Source: Methanoculleus sp. UBA208
GTDB lineage: Archaea > Halobacteriota > Methanomicrobia > Methanomicrobiales > Methanoculleaceae
DNA: 9,160 nt
Direction: 5' to 3'
NCBI RefSeq assembly: GCF_002498065.1
Contig: NZ_DAFZ01000007.1
Coordinates: 1-9,160 of the forward strand
The position numbers and the translations under genes are program-made. The notes under the pieces were generated by a model. That model worked only from the letters and a program-made list of their open reading frames with translations, made no database searches and was not told the origin of the DNA. This document shows positions 1 to 5,164 of the stretch, piece by piece (within the stretch, counting starts at the first letter, position 1; every line of letters starts with the position of its first letter).

Positions 1-1
1 G

Positions 2-961
2 GAGGAATTCAACAAAGCCCAATATTCGTTATCCGGCGTACTCACGCTACTCCGCGCGAAAGTGGTCTTCTACGTTATGGGAGAAGCAGATATACCGTTC
101 GCCACTTTTTCGCAGAAGACGGTCACGATCCAACTCTGGCACGGGATACCAATAAAAAGGATCGATAATCCTGGAACCAGCACCGATACCTTGCGCTCGT
201 TGCTTGCCAGACTTTTGAAACTTTCTCAATATACCTATTGGATTTCTAATTCAGCAATCGACAGGAACGCAACTGCACTCTGTGCCGGATTGCCCATTGA
301 CAGGGTACTAATAACAGGATATCCCCGTAACGACTATTTAATCGAACATAAAGGAACACCTTCAGCAGAGATCCTAGATCGCTTCCCATACTTACAAAAA
401 AAGATTATTCTCTATGCTCCCACTTGGCGAGAAAAAACCAAAGTTCAATTCTTTCCATTCGATGATTTCTCCTTTGAGGAAATTAACACATTCCTTGAAG
501 TGAATGATGCGTATCTGCTCCTGCGGGGGCATTGGAGCGATGATATTTACGCAAAGAATGGCAAGATCCAGTATAAGTTCCTCACCAAAGGTCGGATAAT
601 TGCTGCAACCCATGATGTGTTTGAAGATGTACAGGAACTCCTGCCCTGCGTTGATATTTTAATTAGCGATTATTCGGGCATCTGGATTGACTATTTGCTC
701 TTGGACAGACCGTTGATTTTTGTGCCGTACGATCTTGAAGAATACGAGAAGGAGCGCGGGCTATTGTATAACTATTACCAAATTACTCCAGGGCCAAAAG
801 TTTCAACAAACAAGGAATTGATTGAAGCAATGCAAGAATATATCCAGAACTCGGAAAAGGACTCAGAAAAGAGGGCGTACATCAAGAAGGTATTCCATGA
901 ATATGAGGATGGGTTGGCATATAAACGCATTTATGAGGCAATTAAAAAATGCAGGAACTGA
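2..961 (+). CDS. CDP-glycerol glycerophosphotransferase-like protein (TagB/TagF family), 5' end missing
   Basis: This family transfers glycerol-phosphate or a similar polyol phosphate from a CDP-activated donor to a glycan or lipid-linked acceptor at the cytoplasmic face of the membrane. The frame is open from base 2 with no stop, so the gene begins left of the window. An internal GTG at 62 is a possible but unlikely start, because residues upstream of it still read as protein. Numbered from that GTG, visible family motifs are LWHGIP (25-30) with the conserved His, GYPRND (86-91), YAPTWRE (118-124), a second His in LRGHW (about 157), and the segment SDYSGIWIDYLLLDRP (202-217) followed by VPYD. 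These match the C-terminal catalytic domain. The stop is TGA at 959-961. The gene is visibly AT-richer than those after 3.9 kb. In Bacteria this family makes teichoic acid. In an archaeon it more likely builds phosphodiester-linked surface glycan (inference). The family call is firm; donor and acceptor are unknown. Confidence 0.85.
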   Translation, partial: EEFNKAQYSLSGVLTLLRAKVVFYVMGEADIPFATFSQKTVTIQLWHGIPIKRIDNPGTSTDTLRSLLARLLKLSQYTYWISNSAIDRNATALCAGLPIDRVLITGYPRNDYLIEHKGTPSAEILDRFPYLQKKIILYAPTWREKTKVQFFPFDDFSFEEINTFLEVNDAYLLLRGHWSDDIYAKNGKIQYKFLTKGRIIAATHDVFEDVQELLPCVDILISDYSGIWIDYLLLDRPLIFVPYDLEEYEKERGLLYNYYQITPGPKVSTNKELIEAMQEYIQNSEKDSEKRAYIKKVFHEYEDGLAYKRIYEAIKKCRN

Positions 962-971
962 TCCTGTCTCG

Positions 972-1145
972 TTGAATCACTTTTTCTACAAAGAGGTACA
1001 TCTCAGGCTGGTAGAACCGTCTGATGAAGAGTGAGCTGCCAGCAAAAAATATTTGATAATGGGGCAAGAACGATCTCACAGAATGAGAGAGTTTAACCGC
1101 TTCCATAGCAAACCAATAGAGGTAGGGACGGATCCGCAGGTATGA
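972..1145 (+). pseudogene. Possible decayed GNAT N-acetyltransferase remnant
   Basis: In the frame starting at 972 the DNA encodes EVHLRLVEPSDEE (993-1031). This resembles the N-terminus of GNAT sugar N-acetyltransferases, which often begin with an LRLVEPSD-like first strand. A TGA follows at 1032. Beyond it, pieces of the expected next segment appear scattered over frames: WGKNDLTE in one frame, and MREFNRFHSKPIE in the original frame. This resembles the W-x-ND-x-x-VR...SF...PI pattern of these enzymes. No start codon with a good ribosome site is visible, and the acetyl-CoA-binding half is absent. Such enzymes acetylate amino sugars for surface glycans, which suits the neighbourhood. The identification rests on motif resemblance over about 50 residues, so it is tentative. 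Confidence 0.35.
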
Positions 1146-1255
1146 TACACGAACCATGAATCATGCTGCAGGCTATCGATCACGTGGAGTTATCTCAGAC
1201 CCCTGCGTGAAACACATATCATAACGTCATGATTAAGTTTTGTCAAGGATTCAGC

Positions 1256-1261
1256 AAGGAG
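1256..1261 (+). promoter_or_regulatory. Ribosome binding site (AAGGAG) for the DUF6492-like gene
   Basis: AAGGAG lies 7 nt before the ATG at 1269. It is a strong Shine-Dalgarno match and fixes the start of the downstream frameshifted gene. Confidence 0.7.
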
Positions 1262-1268
1262 TTGCCCG

Positions 1269-2241
1269 ATGCATAAGTTAGCAATTCTGGTGGTAACATA
1301 TATTGACGATATCGAGTACGTAGAGCGACTAATCGCTAGTTACAAAAAATACAACGCTCACAGGATACCCCTGTATCTCGTCGCACCGGAATCCGATATC
1401 AAAGCATTTGAAACGTTCGTGGACGATGGTATCGAACTCATCGATATCGAGTCAATAACAAATGATCTGGTCCACGACAAAAGCGTGTTTGGTTTCAAAC
1501 CTGGGTACGTCAACCAGCAGATAATCAAACTTACATTCTGGAAAAAAAAGGCTCTGTGAAAACTATTTCTGTATGGACTCCGACGGTGAATTCATTCGAG
1601 ATTTCTTTGTCTCTGACTTCATGTACGATAATGACACCCCTTTTACGATACTCGTCGAAGATAACGAACTGGTAGTAGAACCGGAGTACTATCGAGATTA
1701 CTGGAAAGACCGGGAGAAGTCGATCCGCCGGATACAGAAGGAGGTGGGGCTGAACGACAGAAGAATGTTAACCTGCCATGGTTTTGCCATACTCTCGTGC
1801 AAAGTACTGGAATCGCTGCACGACAACTATCTCTTGCCGAATAATTTGACGTATCGGGACCTGCTGAGCATAGCACCGTACGAGTTCTCCTGGTATAACA
1901 TGTGGTTGCAGAAAGACAGAACAATACCAATAGAATTCAGGGAACCCCTTGTGAAAATATTTCACCACAAGAACCATCATATGGAGTATCTGCAACGAGA
2001 GATCACGCTGCAGGATATTTCAAGGGGCTACATTGGGATCGTCATAAATTCAAACTTTTCAAGAAAGTATGGAGTCGTCTCGTACGAGGACGGCGATATA
2101 TACGAACTCTCGCCCAGAGAGATATACACGTTGTCCTGCAAGATAGCGAATTCACTCCTCTCTACGGTAAAGCGGGTACTGCGAAATCTGGTGTCCCGAG
2201 TCAAGAAAAAGCGCGTTATAACGACCACAGGTGAGAGTTAG
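1269..2241 (+). pseudogene. DUF6492-type putative glycosyltransferase, split by a one-base frameshift in an A8 run
   Basis: The first reading frame (1269-1559, 96 residues) begins MHKLAILVVTYIDD, typical of the first strand of a GT-A-like fold, and stops at TGA 1557-1559. The rest continues in the next frame to TAG 2239-2241. The break lies at GAAAAAAAAG, with eight A at 1542-1549. Reading seven A instead gives FWKKRLCENYFCMDSD, which joins the two parts into a 323-residue protein and restores the family's CENY...DSD region. The DSD at restored residues 103-105 is the likely metal/nucleotide-sugar DxD motif. Restored length and order match DUF6492 proteins, which occur in polysaccharide loci. 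The C-terminal ~30 residues are basic. Without frame repair the first product lacks the DxD, and the second lacks the nucleotide-binding start. A sequencing error in the homopolymer, a true mutation, or transcriptional slippage on the A run could all explain it. The downstream half shows no other damage, which favours an error or recent event. Confidence 0.75.
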
Positions 2242-2334
2242 CCGGTCGAGGCGTCCCAACCCCAGATAAAGAGACTTATGTCCTGAGGCCATGTTCGACG
2301 TCCTTATGAAGGGCTCCAACAGAGGAAAAGATGC

Positions 2335-2364
2335 GACAGGAGCCGGAAGGAATCCGGAACTGTC
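2335..2364 (-). terminator. Nested hairpin just after the minus-strand glycosyltransferase stop
   Basis: An outer inverted repeat GACAG (2335-2339)/CTGTC (2360-2364) encloses an inner repeat CCGGA (2343-2347)/TCCGG (2353-2357) with a 5-nt loop. It begins 3 nt beyond the TAA (2369-2367) of the minus-strand gene. A short T run (CTTTTCC on the minus strand) follows. It lies between two convergent genes, where a transcription end is expected. Function is inferred from position and fold only. Confidence 0.4.
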
Positions 2365-2366
2365 CC

Positions 2367-3539
2367 TTAGAGTTCATTTTGGAATGCAGTGGCGGCAAGC
2401 GCACGGAACCGGCCCGCAAGTTGAGGGATCCACATCTCCTCCCGTGCCGCCATTATGTTCCTGCACTGCTCCCGGTAACGGTCTTCGGGCTTGCTCCGTA
2501 TGACCTCCGTAACGCAATCCCTGACCTCGGCATAGGAGGAGCAGAGGTACCCGATGTCCCCGAAGCGGTTGAAGTAGTGCTCGAAGAAGGGATTCTTAAG
2601 CGTGATTAAAGGTTTTACATACGACAATGCATCGAAAAACGCCCCGCTTGCGGTCAGGCGGTAAGAGCTGGGCCGGTAGAGAAAGACCGAATAGTCGATC
2701 TCTTTTGCATAGGCCGAGAATGCTTCCCGATCCAGTGGTTTGTACGCAGAGGGTATGTTTAACCTGGAGTTCAGGAGATGGTCCAGACGCTTGTCGTTCA
2801 GGTAACCGATCAGGGTGAACAACGACCGGTCGCCCAGCCCGGCACGACCGATGTCGTCGGCAAGACGGTGCATTGCATCGGCCCCTTTCCCCCGATGCAC
2901 GACGCCGAAGAACCCGAACTTCACTCTTTCCCCGAACGCATGCACCTCGTTCCCGGCGGGCTGATAAAAATACGGATGATCGAGAGCACTCGCGTACCTG
3001 CCCATGTGCGGCAGCACCGATACGAGATCGTCCAGGATCGGCTGCCCGTATACCCGAAACTGCAGGCGATCGTTGTTGAAATGAGAAAACCAGAACCTGA
3101 ACCAGAAGGGGATCTCGGCAAGCCGTATCGGCGGGAGGGAGATGTCGCGGAGCAGGCCGTGTGGGATGGCAAGGCAGCCAATCCGAGGGTAACTAGGGAG
3201 AAGTCTTTTGATTGCAATCATCAGTGGGCAGGTAATTGAGCAAAAGACTATCCTTTCGGCTCCTATCCCCTCACAGGTCTCGAAGACAGTCCGGACCAGA
3301 GCGGAGTCTCCACTGTATCGTCCCAAACTTGATAAAGATCTCGCTGGAACCGAAATTTGCCGGTAAGTAATCTCAACGTTATGTTGATCGAGTAGATTCC
3401 TCACCTGTTTCAGATGCCCCTCCTCTGCAAGGAAGAGTAACTCTTCGCCCGAAAACGCCTCACGAACGACCGCAATAAATGCGGAGTTTACCTGACAGTG
3501 TTCGAACCCGACACACTGCGGCTCGCAAAGGATGATCAT
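2367..3539 (-). CDS. GT-B-like glycosyltransferase, family unassigned
   Basis: The 390-residue product has no signal peptide or membrane segments and should act in the cytoplasm on a nucleotide-sugar donor. The N-terminus MIILCEPQC followed by a helix suits the first Rossmann half of a GT-B fold. A conserved IPHG lies at about 125-128. The second half opens with KFGFFGVVHRGKGAD (207-221), resembling the donor-domain opening strand and loop of retaining GT-B enzymes. It ends with SSYRLTASGAFFDALSYVKPLITL (about 291-314), like the donor-binding helix with its 'SG...dAl..gkPlI' pattern. The start is ATG 3539-3537, since a stop lies 6 nt upstream in frame; AGGT about 10 nt upstream is a modest ribosome site. 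It is convergent with the DUF6492-like gene and divergent from the GT4 gene, so it is transcribed alone. GC is intermediate between the left and right halves. The glycosyltransferase class is fairly sure; the sugar is unknown. Confidence 0.7.
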   Translation of the reverse strand: MIILCEPQCVGFEHCQVNSAFIAVVREAFSGEELLFLAEEGHLKQVRNLLDQHNVEITYRQISVPARSLSSLGRYSGDSALVRTVFETCEGIGAERIVFCSITCPLMIAIKRLLPSYPRIGCLAIPHGLLRDISLPPIRLAEIPFWFRFWFSHFNNDRLQFRVYGQPILDDLVSVLPHMGRYASALDHPYFYQPAGNEVHAFGERVKFGFFGVVHRGKGADAMHRLADDIGRAGLGDRSLFTLIGYLNDKRLDHLLNSRLNIPSAYKPLDREAFSAYAKEIDYSVFLYRPSSYRLTASGAFFDALSYVKPLITLKNPFFEHYFNRFGDIGYLCSSYAEVRDCVTEVIRSKPEDRYREQCRNIMAAREEMWIPQLAGRFRALAATAFQNEL

Positions 3540-3600
3540 GCTTGACTAACCTACTGTTATTCAAAAGCTGTAGTTGTACTGTTTCATCTACAACCATTAA

Positions 3601-3612
3601 TGTTATACCTCC
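3601..3612 (-). promoter_or_regulatory. Possible archaeal BRE/TATA promoter for the minus-strand glycosyltransferase
   Basis: On the minus strand AGGAGG is followed at once by TATAAC, about 62 nt before the ATG at 3539. Archaeal transcripts start roughly 25 nt downstream of TATA, which would leave a leader of about 35 nt. The same purine run could instead be a chance Shine-Dalgarno. Confidence 0.25.
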
Positions 3613-3900
3613 TACCGGTGCAACAACCATAGGCCCCAGATTATTCTTCCAGTCGCTTTTTCAGGTTATCGCGACAAAACCCACCAAGAGTGGTCGCATC
3701 GACCTCCCGGGATGCAGACAAGGCTCACACACGAATTCCCATCGTATAAACCACAGGGGGTCGAGCTCGGCAGCCCCTAACCCAAAGGACGGGTTCTCAA
3801 AACGCTGAAGCGTCAATTGTCCAATCGGAGGCCTCAATATCTAAAGACTCCGAAAACCCAGGGCGCCCTCAAGGCCAGTAACCCATGACGCGAGATCATC

Positions 3901-3908
3901 TTTAACTA
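3901..3908 (+). promoter_or_regulatory. Possible TATA element for the GT4 gene
   Basis: TTTAACTA sits in an AT-rich island about 31-38 nt before the ATG at 3939, in otherwise GC-rich DNA. The start codon has no good Shine-Dalgarno (AGAGCACAAGATCG precedes it), so a leaderless or very short-leader transcript from this element is plausible. This is positional inference. Confidence 0.3.
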
Positions 3909-3938
3909 CTTCAAATCGATCGCAAGAGCACAAGATCG

Positions 3939-5081
3939 ATGAAGATCCTCCTCGTCTCCACCCAGGACTACATCCATCACCCGATCCCCTCGAGGCACCA
4001 CAACATCTTCGAGGAGCTCGCGACACGGCACGAGGTCCACGTGCCCCACTTCCACGTCAGCCGGGGCAAGGAGCGCGAGACCCTTCTTCACGTCCACGAG
4101 GCGACGCGGTTTCCCGTCGAGAGCCCGTTCCTCCACTACACCCTGAACGCACCCTGTCACTACCGGGTCATCAGCGAGATCATCCGCGACCACGAGATCG
4201 ACATCGTCGTCGGCGCCCACGTCCTCGCGGGGACGGCGATGGTCCGGGCGGCGAAGAAATCCGGCGTCCCGGTGGTCTTCGACCTCAAAGACTGGTTCCC
4301 CGACTCCGCCGCCGCCTACTACAAAAATCCCGCGATTAAGTGGCTGCTCCGGGAAGGCGTCCTCAGTATCACTCGCTACAACCTGGACCACAGCGACGTC
4401 GTCACGACGGTCTCGCCCGGGCTCGTCACGAAACTCCGCCGATACGGCTACGAGGCCGAGCTGATCACGAACGGCGTCGACACCGACCTCTTCCGCCCGA
4501 TGGACGGCGGGGCGATGCGTTCCGCCCTCGGGATCGCTCCCGATGCCTTCGTGCTCGGGTTTGCGGGGGCGGTCGAGCGGTGGTACGCCCTCGACGAGGT
4601 GATCCGGGCGTTCCCGGAGATCCTCAAAGAGCACCCGAACGCGGAACTCCTGATCGTCGGCGGTTCGCTCTTCACCGGCTACCTGGACGAGCTGCGGGCG
4701 CTCGCCGCCCGGCTCGGGGTTGCAGGCAGGGTGCACTTCACCGGCGCCGTCGATTACCGCGACCTCCCCGGCTACATCGCGCCGATGGACCTCTGCCTCA
4801 TCCCGCTCGCCCCCCCGCAGTGGATCGATATCGCGCTCCCCAACAAGTACTTCGAGTACTCGGCCTGCGGGAAACCGATCCTCTCGACCCCCATCCCCGA
4901 CATGCTCCGGATGGGCGGCGGCCATATCGCCGTCTACCGGGATAGAGTTGAGTTCCTGGAGCGGGTCGACGAGCTGGCCCTCTCCCGGGGGCGGTGCCCG
5001 GCCGGGATCGAGGAGCACAGCTGGAAGAGGAAAGCGGAGGCGTTCGAGAAGGTCTTTGCGCACGTGACGGGAACGCGCTGA
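3939..5081 (+). CDS. GT4-type (GT-B fold) glycosyltransferase
   Basis: The 380-residue soluble protein probably adds a sugar from a nucleotide donor to a lipid-linked or surface glycan. The acceptor domain starts MKILLVSTQDY and has a HH-PIPSRHH loop, IDIVVGAHVLAGT (88-100), and PVVFDLKDWFPD (111-122), a common GT4 feature. The domains join at TVSPGL...LITNGVDTDLF (157-185). The donor domain has VLGFAGAVERWYALDEVI (205-222), ELLIVGG (236-242), RVHFTGAVDYRDLPGYI (264-280) and PNKYFEYSACGKPIL (301-315). The second Glu of the GT4 EX7E motif is at E306, but the residue eight before it is Ile, so the motif is incomplete. Length is normal. The start ATG 3939 gives a canonical N-terminus. GC is high like aglB, unlike the genes to the left. 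The gap to aglB is 83 bp and aglB has its own ribosome site, so they may or may not be cotranscribed. Substrate is not predictable. Confidence 0.85.
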   Translation: MKILLVSTQDYIHHPIPSRHHNIFEELATRHEVHVPHFHVSRGKERETLLHVHEATRFPVESPFLHYTLNAPCHYRVISEIIRDHEIDIVVGAHVLAGTAMVRAAKKSGVPVVFDLKDWFPDSAAAYYKNPAIKWLLREGVLSITRYNLDHSDVVTTVSPGLVTKLRRYGYEAELITNGVDTDLFRPMDGGAMRSALGIAPDAFVLGFAGAVERWYALDEVIRAFPEILKEHPNAELLIVGGSLFTGYLDELRALAARLGVAGRVHFTGAVDYRDLPGYIAPMDLCLIPLAPPQWIDIALPNKYFEYSACGKPILSTPIPDMLRMGGGHIAVYRDRVEFLERVDELALSRGRCPAGIEEHSWKRKAEAFEKVFAHVTGTR

Positions 5082-5118
5082 AATTCATTCTTTTTCCGGC
5101 GTCACGGATACGCCAAGG

Positions 5119-5126
5119 TTATTAAT
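5119..5126 (+). promoter_or_regulatory. Possible TATA element of aglB
   Basis: TTATTAAT lies about 40 nt before the aglB ATG in an 83-bp gap. A T-rich patch (TTCATTCTTTTT, 5084-5095) just after the GT4 stop could end the preceding transcript. A start about 25 nt downstream of this element would leave a short leader containing the ribosome site. Inferred from spacing and composition. Confidence 0.4.
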
Positions 5127-5152
5127 GGTTCGAAGGGAAACAGATTCGTAAC

Positions 5153-5158
5153 AAGGAG
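5153..5158 (+). promoter_or_regulatory. Ribosome binding site (AAGGAG) for aglB
   Basis: AAGGAG followed by TG ends 6 nt before ATG 5165. It is the strongest Shine-Dalgarno in the right half and supports that start. Confidence 0.75.
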
Positions 5159-5164
5159 TGTCCG

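Larger units (their letters stand above)
962..1268. other. 307-bp gap between glycan genes, mostly decayed sequence
   Basis: No intact gene fits here. The first half (about 972-1145) contains a degraded acetyltransferase-like reading, listed separately. The second half (1146-1268) is non-coding in all frames. It contains an ATCAT/ATGAT inverted repeat (1218-1222 and 1229-1233) in an AT-rich patch, and ends with the ribosome binding site of the next gene. A CATATCAT stretch at 1215-1222 could serve as a weak TATA element, but it does not match the archaeal consensus well. Confidence 0.6.
3540..3938. other. 399-bp divergent intergenic region with possible promoters and decayed coding
   Basis: This separates the minus-strand glycosyltransferase from the GT4 gene. 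On the minus strand AGGAGGTATAAC (3612-3601) is either a purine-rich BRE plus TATA element for the minus gene, or a Shine-Dalgarno for an out-of-frame 44-codon reading from ATG 3597. On the plus strand, GTATAAAC (about 3744-3751) and TTTAACTA (3901-3908) are TATA-like. The latter would start transcription only a few bases before ATG 3939. A plus-strand open frame at 3542-3808 (88 codons) has no family resemblance and no ribosome site, so I do not call it. The minus-strand reading of 3540-3715 has protein-like character but contains a stop (see findings). Confidence 0.5.

Noticed and set aside
3542..3808. 88-codon plus-strand frame in the divergent gap
   Set aside because: No ribosome site, no recognisable domain, and it overlaps probable promoter sequence. 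Retained only as part of the gap description.
3906..5063. 385-codon minus-strand frame opposite the GT4 gene
   Set aside because: It has the same antisense character, with repetitive acidic/Arg composition and no family motif.
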